Below are positions 10,500 to 20,267 of a DNA stretch of 46,288 nt, piece by piece; the first letter of the stretch is position 1, and each line of letters starts with the position of its first letter. The stretch is from Hortaea werneckii (lineage: Eukaryota; Ascomycota; Dothideomycetes; Mycosphaerellales; Teratosphaeriaceae): contig JBAOKB010000122.1 of the NCBI GenBank assembly GCA_037044905.1, positions 1 to 46,288 on the forward strand, given 5' to 3'. Made by a program: the position numbers and the translations under genes. Below the pieces are notes generated by a model. The model had not been told where the DNA came from. It made no database searches and was given only the letters and a program-made list of their open reading frames with translations.

Positions 10500-11642
10500 A
10501 TGGACTTTGGCTCCATCAAGAGGAAGGTTTCTTTGTCGAGTCGGAAGCTGGGCGCGAAAGCCAGCACCGATTCCATCCAGAAGTCTTCCAAGGCAGAGCC
10601 AGAGCCATGCAACACCTACAGTAGCCCACTCCCTCAAGCGCAATGGTCCGAGATACCACTGCCCTTCCGGCCAAAGGATTGGATCGGTCAGAGACATCAT
10701 GATGGCCCTTCCCACGCAAAGGAATCCCATCTTCGCCGACCTGCAGCCAGCATCTCAGGCCAATCATTATCGAGGGCGTCACCGGCTGCCTCAGTCCAGC
10801 CATCACAGAGAATCCGTCGACGACCAGGAGCTTTACGCGATCTTGCTCAGCGATCGATTACAGCCACGGCAGATGGCTCGGACGGAGAGCGCGCACTGTT
10901 GCACCCACAACGACATCAGCACGTTGATGACCACGACACGGTTAGCGACCAGTCTCACGCAAGTCCGCGCTCGATAAGCCAACCCAACACACCAAGTCAT
11001 CTGCAAACCCGCTTCGACGAGAATCAACCAACCCCGATGCCGTCCCTTGGCATCCCACGCTCACCTACTTGCCCCCCGACTGGCCGACGGAGAATGCACA
11101 GCGACTCCGACGTCCAAGACGACGCCTTCCGCAACGAGAGCGACTTCAGACTCTTCGTAGAGGCTACAGCCGGTCTCGGGCCCGAACAGCCCCCGAAACC
11201 GAAACCCGACTCTTTACATTACCCCTCAGGCACTTCACCACATCACTACGGGCCTTCACAACCCTACGACATCGTCTCCCCCGTAGCCGAAACCCCGACT
11301 ACCTTGCACGCCCTGCAGGGCATCGCACAGATGCCTAAATCCGCCTCCCCGCCCCATCGTCGACGATCGCTCGAGACTTCCCCCCTCGATCCCATCGCTT
11401 TCGATCTCTCGATGCATTCCGGTGTTCCTCCCTCGAGCAGGCTTGGAGCGCCACCGGATCCGTCTTCGACCTTTGGTGGGGTAGCAAATTCTCCGCTTTC
11501 GTCTGATGAAGATGAGGACGAGCTCCCGGATTATGCGGCCAGTCAGGCGCAGGCGCAGGCTGCGCAGCGTGTGGAGGCGGCTAGGCGGGCGCAGGAGCTT
11601 CAGCGGCGGTGGAAGGAAGGTGCGGAGAGGCGGGGGTTTTAG
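10500..11642 (+). CDS. Disordered Ser/Pro-rich protein of unknown function
   Basis: The product is 380 aa from the ATG at 10500 (MDFGSIKRKVSLSSRKLG). A further ATG 22 codons upstream is in frame but adds an unconserved-looking stretch. The protein is rich in Ser, Pro, Arg and Gln and has no transmembrane segment or signal peptide. The N terminus is basic. A segment near the middle (DAFRNESDFRLFVEATAGLGP) looks like a short folded or binding motif. The C terminus has an acidic patch (SSDEDEDELPDYAASQ) followed by an Ala/Gln/Arg helix likely to form a coiled coil. The many SP, TP and RRxS sites suggest a phosphorylated adaptor or signalling protein, but no family is recognised. Composition and a clean 1.1-kb frame support coding. 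Confidence 0.65.
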   Translation: MDFGSIKRKVSLSSRKLGAKASTDSIQKSSKAEPEPCNTYSSPLPQAQWSEIPLPFRPKDWIGQRHHDGPSHAKESHLRRPAASISGQSLSRASPAASVQPSQRIRRRPGALRDLAQRSITATADGSDGERALLHPQRHQHVDDHDTVSDQSHASPRSISQPNTPSHLQTRFDENQPTPMPSLGIPRSPTCPPTGRRRMHSDSDVQDDAFRNESDFRLFVEATAGLGPEQPPKPKPDSLHYPSGTSPHHYGPSQPYDIVSPVAETPTTLHALQGIAQMPKSASPPHRRRSLETSPLDPIAFDLSMHSGVPPSSRLGAPPDPSSTFGGVANSPLSSDEDEDELPDYAASQAQAQAAQRVEAARRAQELQRRWKEGAERRGF

Positions 11643-12219
11643 AGTAGGAGGGGTTTGGGTTTGGTTTTGTTGGATTTAGAGGAAGGGGGAGGTTGAGGAG
11701 TGGATTCTCTCTCTCTTTCGGGGTTGGAATTGGAAGGGATTTGATAGTGGTATTTACGATGTCTGTACGGCCTAATTATCTCGATTCTTGATGATCCTGA
11801 TGGACTACCTGAAGACGGTATGAAAAGTACAGGCACTCTCAAGGGCAGATCGTTGTCAATGGACGCCCTTGGAGAGCAAGGCACGTGGTAGACAAGCTCG
11901 ACGTCCATCAATCGGCTCATTTTGATTACTTCTTGTTGTGAAACCTCCACTAGTGCCAGCTGCTAGGGAGTGCTTATTGTTTTTTTTTTTTTTCTTTCTT
12001 TTTTATTCTCACGTGAGAACGAAGTGATATTTCGAGAGTGGAAGATAGCCAGCCACCTACACAAGGGTTGGAAGCAAAACCCGCTGTAATTCCGTGTCCG
12101 CCTTATCAGCCCTCTAAGCCGAGATCGCCGCGGCAGATGGCGTCAGCGTGCAGCGACAGCCCTCCCTCTTCCACTTTGTTTTGGCCCATCTGACACCATC
12201 CCCAGCTGAACAAAGCTAT
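11643..12219. other. Intergenic region upstream of glutaredoxin, with poly-T tract and E-boxes
   Basis: This holds the 3' end of the disordered-protein gene and the promoter of the glutaredoxin gene. It contains a run of 14 T starting at 11980 and two CACGTG cores, at 11882-11887 and 12010-12015. The frame on the minus strand from 11950 to 11639 is low-complexity and not convincing. Confidence 0.55.
12006..12019. promoter_or_regulatory. 14-bp palindrome with CACGTG E-box core, candidate bHLH site
   Basis: The sequence TTCTCACGTGAGAA is a perfect palindrome about 200 bp upstream of the first glutaredoxin ATG. Its core TCACGTGA fits the site bound by fungal bHLH factors such as Cbf1, which governs sulfur metabolism genes in yeast. 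The position next to a thiol-redox gene makes a regulatory role plausible. Binding is inferred. Confidence 0.4.
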
Positions 12220-12787
12220 ATGAACGCCACTCTCCGACGTCTCCCTATCACCGCAGTCTCTCAGAACCCTCTCGCAACCTATCGCGCAGTCCAGACACCC
12301 AAAACGGACTTCCTCAGGAGCTTTTTCGGCGGACGATCTGCCAGCCCAAACACCATCATGGCCGCGAAGACTAAGGCGCAAGATATTATCGACAACAACT
12401 CTGTTGGTAAGTGAGAACGGGGAAGGCAGGGTTTTATGATAGGCCCAATGCTGACGGGAATGCCTGCCAGCTGTCTTCTCCAAGTCATACTGCCCATACT
12501 GCAAGGCTACCAAGTCCCTCTTGAGCGAGCTGGGCGCAAAGCCTTACATCCTTGAGCTCGACCAAGTCGGTAAGTAGCAGTCGATTCAGAACATTAGTCA
12601 CTACCGATTCACATTCTGACCTCCATCAGACGACGGCGCAGACATCCAGGACGCCCTGCAGGAGATGACCAAGCAGCGATCCGTCCCGAACGTCTTCATC
12701 AACAAGAAGCACATGGGCGGCAACTCGGACCTGCAGGCGAAGAAGAGCGAGCTGCCGCAGCTGCTCAAGGATGCGAAGGCTATCTAA
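12220..12787 (+). CDS. Dithiol glutaredoxin, probably with mitochondrial and cytosolic forms
   Basis: There are three exons: 12220-12406, 12471-12569 and 12630-12787. The introns of 64 and 60 bp both start GTAAGT and carry CTGAC branch-like sites. The product is 147 aa. Residues about 63-147 are a classic glutaredoxin: active site CPYC at 70-73, then the SVPNVF cis-proline segment and HMGGNSDL glutathione-binding loop. The enzyme reduces disulfides and protein-glutathione mixed disulfides using glutathione. The first 46 residues are Arg/Ser/Thr-rich with few acids, like a mitochondrial presequence. A second in-frame ATG at 12358 (MAAKTKAQDI) would give a 101-aa cytosolic protein. It has a strong context (ATC ATG G), whereas the first ATG has T at -3. 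This recalls yeast GRX2, where two starts give two locations. The gene is convergent with the DUF1857 gene, 129 bp away. Confidence 0.9.
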
Positions 12788-12916
12788 GAAAAAGTTTTCG
12801 AGGAGACTGGTCTATGATATATACATCTCGTGAGGACATGAGTGATCTTTCGGTGCATAGCGGGCCATGATAGAATCGCCGCTTTCGGTCGTACATCAAA
12901 CATCGCAATAGAAAGT

Positions 12917-13485
12917 CTAGTCCAGCTCGCCCGCAGACGCCATCCGGCGCAGTGCCTCGATGGACGAGTGCACCGCCATCTTCGCCATATCCACATGTTG
13001 TTTCTGCAGCTTCTTGTGCTCGTCACTTCCCTCCTGTACACCCGGGTATCGCCATTCGAATGTATACGTCATGTGGTAGTCGTGCTCCGTCAGTCCTGGC
13101 CCATCTGATACCGTGTTCGTGATGAGTGCGCCGCTCGGTTGCCAGAAATCGACCTGTGCGTGGGACTCTAGTTAGCAATTCCCCCATGTCGAGTGCCACA
13201 GTCCGAAAAATATCGGAGTACCCAGCTTACTTTGGTCGGATAGTAACTCTTGCAGATCTCCTTGACCTGGTGTCCGGGTTTGCCCTCTGCGCCCTTGAAA
13301 TGCGCGACCCGCGTCACTTCGTTCTCCTTCTCTTCTAATACGTCGGTGCCTTCAATCACTGGCACAAAGTCCTGCGCTTTGCGAATCTTCCTCTGTAGAC
13401 CCCGCCATACCTGATCGCGGGAGAGAATGGGCGAGGCGCCGGACGGGTTGATCGGCTCGGTGTATGCGCAGTGGATGTTGACCAT
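12917..13485 (-). CDS. DUF1857/AtaL-like SRPBCC-fold protein
   Basis: Exons are 13485-13231 and 13153-12917 on the minus strand, separated by a 77-bp intron (donor GTAAGC, acceptor CAG). Without splicing the frame ends after 105 codons. Splicing restores ...SYYPTK-VDFWQPSG... and gives 163 aa. The pattern is typical of the small fungal and bacterial DUF1857 family: an opening INPSG...LSRDQVWRGL, a central ITNTVSDGPG and EHDYHMTYTFEWRYPG, and a C-terminal amphipathic helix. This family has a START/SRPBCC-like hydrophobic pocket and includes AtaL of the acetylaranotin cluster. The biochemical role of most members is unknown. No biosynthetic cluster is visible around it here, so a free-standing ligand-binding role is more likely. 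Confidence 0.82.
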
Positions 13486-13957
13486 TGTGGAAGCAGAGAC
13501 GGTATCGAGTTATGGTTGTTCTATGCGTCTTCACGGTCGATCTTGTATTGCTCACGGGTCATGATCGGAAGGGTGGGTCTCCAACAGACGGGACATTGGC
13601 AAACTCCCCGCGTGGAGCTGGAAGCTGTGTGACTTCACGAAGAACCTCAGCTTTCGTCGTTCCACTTAACGTTGTCAGTGTGACCATGAGAAGGTGAAAG
13701 ATCATGGTATGTTTCATCGATTTGCTTCCGTTACATATACACAGTTCGTAATTTGGCCGTCGACTACTCCGACTCGTTGTCGGTTCACAGTAAGGGACTG
13801 AACTTCCTTTGCCCAACTACACGTCCTCTTTCTGCGAAGCCCGCAGCATCATTCTATCAGGAAGAATGACCTCTTTCCGGATATGGGCTGGCATGTGGCC
13901 CTCTACCTCTTGCATGGCCCATCAGTGATCTAGCGGCGCCTCCACATATGTATTAAG
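13486..13957. other. Intergenic region with one small signal-peptide-like ORF
   Basis: This lies upstream of the DUF1857 gene and downstream of the secreted-protein gene, both on the minus strand. It contains a 52-codon minus-strand frame (13717-13559) that starts with ATG and has a hydrophobic N terminus; it ends 73 bp before the DUF1857 start. It may be an upstream ORF in a leader, or noise. Nothing else is evident. Confidence 0.4.
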
Positions 13958-14354
13958 CTAGCATGTTGGGACGGATAACGAGGAAGTCTTTCCACCGCAA
14001 AAGTTCTTGTCGTAGCATCTAAACCATGTCAGACCAATTCCTTTGGTATAGCGGGACTTGTGAATCCATCACTTACCCTCCATATCGAATGCCACAGCTT
14101 AGGCCATCAAAGCAAACCGAGAGCGGCGTGCAGTTATCCTTGACTTTGGCTTCCGGCTGTGACGGGGCTGCGGTGATGGTACTTCCTTCTACTGTCGAGC
14201 TGACGCTGGATAAGGTTGTACTTTCTGCCGAGATCGAGGTCGATGATGGTACTTCAGGTACGACCTTGATTCTGGGGGAGCCATACTCCCGGTTGGTATT
14301 GATGACGGCCGCTGTGGCGGTTGAGGCAAGGAGCGTGGGAAAGAGGAACTTCAT
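13958..14354 (-). CDS. Small secreted cysteine-rich protein, effector-like
   Basis: Exons are 14354-14077 and 14018-13958 on the minus strand. The 58-bp intron starts GTAAGT, has a CTGAC branch-like site and ends TAG. If unspliced, the frame stops right after GIRYGG. Splicing adds a 19-residue tail carrying three more cysteines and gives 112 aa. Residues 1-16 are a signal peptide (MKFLFPTLLASTATAA). A Ser/Thr-rich linker of about 50 residues follows, probably disordered and O-glycosylated. The C-terminal module holds six Cys in the pattern C-x5-C-x4-C-x6-C-x5-C-x11-C, including CGIRYGGC. Similar tails occur on small secreted proteins of Dothideomycetes (from memory, unverified). Secretion is well supported; a role in host interaction is only inferred from size, cysteines and signal peptide. 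Confidence 0.75.
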
Positions 14355-15099
14355 CTTGTTACTGGGAATGAAACTCCCAGTTGTTCGGGTTTAAAATCGT
14401 TCCAAACGTATCTTGTACTTTGCTTTTTGGGCATTGATCGACTGAGATGTAAATACCTCAGCCTAGTAGCCGGGACGCCTCTTCACTGATATACGATCTG
14501 GCATCCATGGTGGGCACCCTAACAATTACTGAGGATATTACGATCATCCGATCCAGCGTTACAGTCGCTTCGCTGTGCCGAACGAAGCAGAGCCATGGAT
14601 AGATCTGTACGACCTCATGCGAACTGCGCCGTTCTCCCATTCATGGAACCTATCTCCGCTGCATTCCTTGGGGTAGCACAGCATTCCAAAGGATATTGAA
14701 GGCCAGCCAATGCGTGTCCGGCAACCAGGTTGCAAAAACTTCCCCGTGCATGATCTCTCCCACGCTAAGAATAGTGGTGTAGAGATTTTGGTTGAAATCG
14801 GAGATCCAGGTGTTCGTCATTTGGCCGAATGAGTGACCAAAGAATGCTCTGAGCCACTAGCAAGATATTGCTATGTAACCGCAATGTCTTTGAAGGTGTG
14901 ACGCCGCGTTGCTTTACATGCCAAAGGAGCGATACGCTCTGAATGTCCTTCGCGTCCTATTCTAGGCAATCTGGTTGCCTTTTGGAGCGGGAGGACATTA
15001 GTAGTAAAGACTTCCAATGTATAAATGGAATTCGAAAGTCAAGGCTCATCAGAATCTTGGAGAAGGTCAAGAATTGGGTACGAATACCAACACAGCTTG
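14355..15099. other. Intergenic region upstream of the secreted-protein gene
   Basis: These 745 bp carry the promoter of the secreted-protein gene and the 3' end of the M20 gene. A 7-bp inverted repeat (ACTGGGA/TCCCAGT, 14361-14381) sits just ahead of the secreted-protein ATG. No coding frame or repeat family is convincing. Confidence 0.5.
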
Positions 15100-16545
15100 C
15101 TACACACCCCTTCGTGACCTCACACTTTCGTCGGTCCGCTTAACCTCTTCAAATTCTCTCCTGATCTCACGCAGAAGTTCCGGCCTAGTCAGGACATCTC
15201 CAGCGGTGGCCGCGAGAGCTTTGCCCACTCTCATGGCGTTCTCGTGCGCTTCCTGCGTTCTCGCAGCTTTCTCAAAGTCAGGGGTATGCGGCCCGCCCAG
15301 CTGGTTGCCCTGATCATCTTCACTTCGGATCCAGCAGTTCGGCGAGATGCTTGGTACCGCGTAGGAAACGTTGCCTTGGTCCGTCGATGCCATCGTAGCG
15401 GACTCGAGGTAATCCACATCTTCCCTGGGAATGTTCCCGCCGAGCCGGTTAAAGAAGTGACGATAGCTGCGTCCAAGAGCTTTATTGGGCATGTGGTCAT
15501 CGTACGACCCTCCACGAGTGACTTTCAGCTCGGCGCCGGTGGCGGTCGAGCCGGCTTCAAAACATGCTTGGACTCTTTTCAATAAAGCATCTCGGCGGGC
15601 GCGGGTGCTTGATCTGACCACGAAACGGCCGGCGCTGTATGCATGAATGATGTTCGGTCTGAGACCACCGTTGGTAATCATGCCTTGTATTATGTCTCCT
15701 GGCTCAGTCTGCTGTCGGAGAACGGAAATGGCGTTGTAAGCAGTGATGAGGGCATCTAGGGCATTGATCCCATCCCATGGTCTTGCCGCTGCATGTGCTT
15801 CTTTACCAATATACTCAACTTTGAATGCTGTATATGCCGCAGTACGTACTAGAGCAGCATCAGGCGTTATTCCAGGATGTGATATGAGGCTGATATCCAC
15901 GCCATGCTCTGCATATGCTCCAGCATCCAAAAGCTTGATCTTGCCACCGCCTCCCTCTGCGGACAATTAGATACGTAAGTCACCAATATCGTGTGTTGTC
16001 TTACCTTCTGCAGGTGTACCAAACAGGACAACTTTCCCGCTCAACTCCTTTTGTGCGATCAAATGTGCTATTGCAAGGGCGCCAGCAACGGACGCCACGG
16101 CGATAAGATTATGACCACAAGCATGGCCAATGCCCTTCAGCGCATCTGGTGCTAGCTATCAGACCTCTCCAGAATCATTGCGCTGGCCAACATGATTGCT
16201 TGACCTACCGTACTCTGCATTAAAGGAGACTGTCGGGCCTTTTTTGCCACTATCGTATACCGCCACGAAGGCCGTCTCAATGCCATAACAAGAAGGTGTC
16301 ACAATCCAGTCAGGTTTTTGGCTCAAGTAGTTGGTCAGGACGGCGTGTGCATGGTGTTCTTTATATTGTAGCTCGGGATCATCATGAATCTTGAGGCTGA
16401 TGGTCCGGAGCTCGTCACTGACGGTCTCAACGTATTGGGAAATTGTCCGCAAGAAGTCATCGTCACCAGGCGGCGAAGAAGCGTCTCTTTCAACCATTAC
16501 GAAGTCTGAGGAGTGTCGTGAAGAGGCGTCGGATATTGAGTCCAT
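15100..16545 (-). CDS. M20-family metallo-amidohydrolase (peptidase M20D-like)
   Basis: There are three minus-strand exons: 16545-16209, 16145-16005 and 15956-15100. The introns are 63 and 48 bp, with donors GTAGGT and GTAAGA and CAG acceptors. The product is 444 aa, usual for the family. Exon 2 restores the metal-binding motif GHACGHNL (His120, Cys122 and His124), and the exon 2/3 join restores the acidic PAEEGGGGK segment. Later come SHPG, the dimerisation-domain segment HAAARPWDGINALDALI, and a C-terminal HTPDFEKAA. These features match amidohydrolases that cleave N-acyl amino acids or small peptides with metal ions (ACY1L2/AbgB-like). The substrate is unknown. No signal peptide is seen, so the enzyme is probably cytosolic. 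The start is the first true ATG; the frame runs open for 17 codons upstream without one. Confidence 0.88.
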
Positions 16546-17276
16546 GCTGGGAAACGCGAATGAAGCGGTTGAGTTGATACGATACGGCACAGGCAATGTC
16601 GGAATTTATGAACCAGGACCCCGAGCCTGGGCCGTTACGTTGGCCTATCGCCCTCCATCCTTATTCCAACCATTCGCTGCGCCTAGATAGAACTCAATCA
16701 GGTAGGGAACTCCAATCTTCTTACTGATCAACCGCAGAAGTAGGCATTGGATTCTCGAGACCCATCCTGTAACTTTTCCCGCGAGAACGAGCAGAATCTG
16801 ATCAGCCAGCAAGCCGTCGTGACCTAGGTAGGAAATAGGGTACTGATAAGTGCCTATTTAAGACACTGCCCTTGCCTCGATTGCTTTACACGGGACAATT
16901 ACAATGCAGTATAAGGGAATAAAAGGCGACGAAACGTGTCAATCGTTCTCACCAGTTCACATTGTGTCAATATCCATGACACATCATCTCGACTTTTGAC
17001 CTATTACAAAGCCGAGCTGTACCCGGCCCTTATTCCCGGTGGAAGAAACCCCCCAATTCTACACATCCAACTCGAGACTCGGACTTCATTCATTATTCAT
17101 GACATTCGTTTGACAGTAAGAACCGCCTTCGCAAAGCAACAATAGCCCAAGTCAAAGTGTCTGATACACTACTCGTCTTGAAAGAAATCTTGCTTTTGGA
17201 ATCTGACCGCATTAAAAGAGTACCGAGGCGACCCTTTCGCGTGTGGATCTGCCAGGAGCCGTAAATAGAGAGCCCG
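16546..17276. other. Divergent upstream region of M20 and TDT transporter genes
   Basis: These 731 bp separate two divergent genes and hold both promoters. A TATTTAAG element at about 16855 could be a TATA box for either side. The short frames here have no domain support. Confidence 0.5.
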
Positions 17277-18791
17277 ATGCCCGACAGTCCGGCCCAAAAC
17301 CACGATGTCGAGGCAAACCACAAACGAAGCGATGAGGATGGGGACCCAGGCGCGCCGAGATCTCGCATCTCGCTCATTATTGAGGATTTCTCCTTCATCT
17401 GGTAGAGCTTGAAGACTCATGGCCTTTTTGACCATAGGACTAAGCGTGCGCTAGGTTTACCTTGTCCATGAATACTGGTATTCTATCCATTCTGATGCAA
17501 AGGTTGCCTTACCAAGTAATGTCTCCAATACTTTGTTCTTCGCTTCACTAACTGACTGGATATACAGTTCTATGGACTGGGAATACTTTCGACTATTACG
17601 TTTGTCTTTAATATTGTACTGTTTATTGTCTTCTTCATTCTTCTACTTCTTCGTTGCATGATGTATCCTCAGAGTCTCGTGAAGACTTGCTCGACCAATA
17701 TTTCCGAATTATCTCTTATGGGGGCATTGCCAATCGCATGGTTTACACTTGTTGCACAGGTACTGCTATCGATCTTGTAGCTTAAAGCATCTCTGAGCTA
17801 ACGTGTGTTAGGTCGGACTTACCGTCAGCAATGCCAGTTGGGGCGGTCAAGCTTTCTTTATCGTAGCGCTGGTTATGTGGTGGATTGGCACAGCAGTGTA
17901 AGTACATGAAAGTACAAAGGCTGCCTGCGAAGCTCGAGCTGATACTGATTTCAATTGCCAGTATGCTTACGATTTCTTGCGTCGTCATCGTGGTCTTCTC
18001 CAAGACAGACATAGTAAACGCTACCACAACGCTGAACCCAGCTATCATCATTCCGTTTGTCGGGACGACAACCGTAAGCACATCCATTCCGTCGTCTCTG
18101 GATCTCTACAATGACTTACAATCAATAGGATGCATTAGTCGGCGGTGTCATTTGCCAGTATTCTGGTGGCGTCAACGCCCGGCTTGCCATCCCGATAATC
18201 GTAAGCTCTTACATGATATGCGGTCTCGGCTTCTTCGTCGCCATATTGATCTGGGCTGCGTACTTTGTCAAGCTGATGAACTCTGGCCTACCACCGCCAC
18301 ACTTGACACCAAGCCTCATCATGCTTGTTGGACCAGCGGGTCAGACTGCTGCAGCACTTCAAGTCCTTGGAACGGCAGCAAAGACTTATTTCGGCGCGTA
18401 CGATAAAGGTACCTTCCTTCAGACGCAGGCGGGGGAGATGCTGGCAACACTTGGCGTCATGCTGGGCCTCTTCATCATCGGGATAGGACTCCTCTTCGCA
18501 ATCTTTGGCGTATACATCATTCTCGAGACGGCTTTCAAACGACAGCACAAATACACACTGATATGGTGGAGTACGATCTTCCCGATGGCAACTGTCAACA
18601 CGTCGTTTATCGAGTTTGGGAATGAAATGGACTCCCCGACCTTCCGAACCCTGGCCACGATATTTTTCCTTTTGCTGCTCATCGACTACATACTGAACTG
18701 GATATTTACGATCAGAGACATTTGGCTGGGAAAGCTACTTAATGGACCAAGATCCGAGCGACCACCTACAGGTAGGATGAAAGGACAATAG
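17277..18791 (+). CDS. TDT-family transporter (Ssu1/Mae1/SLAC1-like)
   Basis: Six exons give 412 aa: 17277-17401, 17455-17515, 17568-17759, 17812-17897, 17962-18073 and 18129-18791. All five introns are 52-64 bp and keep the frame. The joins rebuild family landmarks: IWFTLSMNTGILS ahead of the first helix pair, QRLPYQFYGLG across exons 2/3, and VAQVGLTVSN across exons 3/4. The central segment SLIMLVGPAGQTAAALQVLG is typical of the tellurite-resistance/dicarboxylate transporter family. About ten transmembrane helices are expected. Fungal members export sulfite (Ssu1) or import malate (Mae1). The sequence does not tell me which, though VGPAGQ is more common in the malate/dicarboxylate group as I recall. 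The N-terminal 30 residues are acidic and cytosolic. It is divergent from the M20 gene. Confidence 0.88.
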
Positions 18792-19150
18792 CTTGGATGG
18801 GCGTATTTTCACCTTCAGCCATTGTTCAAAGATTGGCCATGTCTCAGACGTCTGGAATTCTTACACAGCCGCGTAGGATGGGCCACATGAAGATGCTTGT
18901 TGCTTGAATCAGGAACATGCAGCAAAGTCTCACTTCAACAATTTGCATAGAAAACAAAGGGTGAGGGAAAGATGTTTCGACGCCAACAAAGCATCAACGT
19001 CTCACACAGCTTCGATGTATTTGCAACGAAGGCAGTAGAGACGACAAGAAATACGGAATGTCTCATATAGCATCGACATATATGCTCTGATGTATTTCAT
19101 ACCTGGCATTGGGAAGCACATCTTCCTGCAAGCACATCAAATCTCTCTCG
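18792..19150. other. Short intergenic region
   Basis: This holds the 3' UTR of the transporter gene and the promoter of the zinc-finger-like gene. No frame with an ATG or other element is supported. Confidence 0.5.
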
Positions 19151-20089
19151 ATGGCACTACACCCGGCCAGATGTCCGCTACCGGACTGTACCGAACCTAT
19201 CAAGCGAGATCGTCGAACGGACATCATAGATCATCTGGAGAAAGTTCACGGTGTGGAGTTTGAAAGAAAGCATGGCGGCAATGAGGCTGTGAAGAGGGCG
19301 GCGTATTCTCGACGCTTTCGAGCCTGGCTTCTTCAAAACGGCTATTCGCCAGATCTGGATGCTTTCTTTAGTGATGTCAAGGATGGGATTAGCGACAGAG
19401 ACACTGGACCTGTCGGGGATGATATTGCGGTGGAAGTGCAAGGACCTAAGGCCGGCAGTGCAGCGAGGAACGCAGGAGGGAGCTCGAGCACGCTTACCAG
19501 TTCATCTCATGCAGGCAAGACCACTGGGAAGCCCAAGAAGTCCCGCATTTCGAAGAAAGCCTTGAATGCGACGTCGAAAAGTTCTACGGCAACAAATGGA
19601 GCACATAGCGAAGACGAGGGTGACGAGATCCGCGTATGGAGGCCAGAAGACAGGGTCACTACGACCGGCAAAGATGACGAAGTCCATCCGCCGTTGCACT
19701 GCTCTTCATGCGGAGCCACACAAACGGTCCAATCGACCGGCCCTGCAACCCCTCCAAACCACCAAACCAATACAGCACAACGTCATCCCCACTCAGACTC
19801 AGTCGACAGACCATGGCGCATCCACTATACGATCCACGCCGCCGACAAGCCACGTCCAACCTACACAAGCTCCAAGGATCTCTCCTGTATCCGCGGATGT
19901 CGCGGCACTTTCGCGAACCCCAATGGTCCGTTTAACGGTCCTTTTGCGCTGATCGATCAGTTGGCGCGGCATTACAAGGACTATCATGGGTTGAAGTGTG
20001 AAGTGCGATGGACTTGTGGCGAGACGGTCGCGGGGATGAGGATTGCCAGGCTGGAACTTACGGAAAGGGGCGGGAATGGAAGTAATTGA
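19151..20089 (+). CDS. Zinc-finger-like protein with split C2H2 motifs, unknown function
   Basis: The product is 312 aa in one exon from ATG 19151 (MALHPARCPLPDC), the first true ATG in this frame. The N terminus has a C2H2-like motif, C8-x4-C13-x14-H28-x4-H33. A pair of Cys (CSSCG) lies mid-protein. The C-terminal region has C-x3-C followed about 23 residues later by H-x4-H (CIRGC ... HYKDYH). The spacings are longer than in classical DNA-binding fingers. The middle, about residues 100-215, is Ser/Thr/Lys-rich and probably disordered with a nuclear-localisation-like KPKKSRISKK. A nuclear or nucleic-acid-binding role is a guess. It is convergent with the pyruvate decarboxylase gene, 178 bp away. 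Confidence 0.65.
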   Translation: MALHPARCPLPDCTEPIKRDRRTDIIDHLEKVHGVEFERKHGGNEAVKRAAYSRRFRAWLLQNGYSPDLDAFFSDVKDGISDRDTGPVGDDIAVEVQGPKAGSAARNAGGSSSTLTSSSHAGKTTGKPKKSRISKKALNATSKSSTATNGAHSEDEGDEIRVWRPEDRVTTTGKDDEVHPPLHCSSCGATQTVQSTGPATPPNHQTNTAQRHPHSDSVDRPWRIHYTIHAADKPRPTYTSSKDLSCIRGCRGTFANPNGPFNGPFALIDQLARHYKDYHGLKCEVRWTCGETVAGMRIARLELTERGGNGSN

Positions 20090-20267
20090 GGGGTGGAGGT
20101 CGAGTTTGAGATTTTTCTGAGCACTCTGCGGATGAGATTAAGTGTACCACGGCTTGATAGGAGAGGATTTCTAATTGGAAATGTCTGTGTCTTGCCGATG
20201 TGACAAACACTGCCCCGTATGTACTTCCATTCCCCCTTGTTCGCAGTCTCAGAAAATAATTGGAGAT

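Noticed and set aside
12000..18800. Possible secondary-metabolite cluster around the DUF1857/AtaL-like gene, transporter and amidohydrolase
   Set aside because: No core synthase, P450, methyltransferase or pathway regulator is present nearby, and the neighbours are housekeeping genes.
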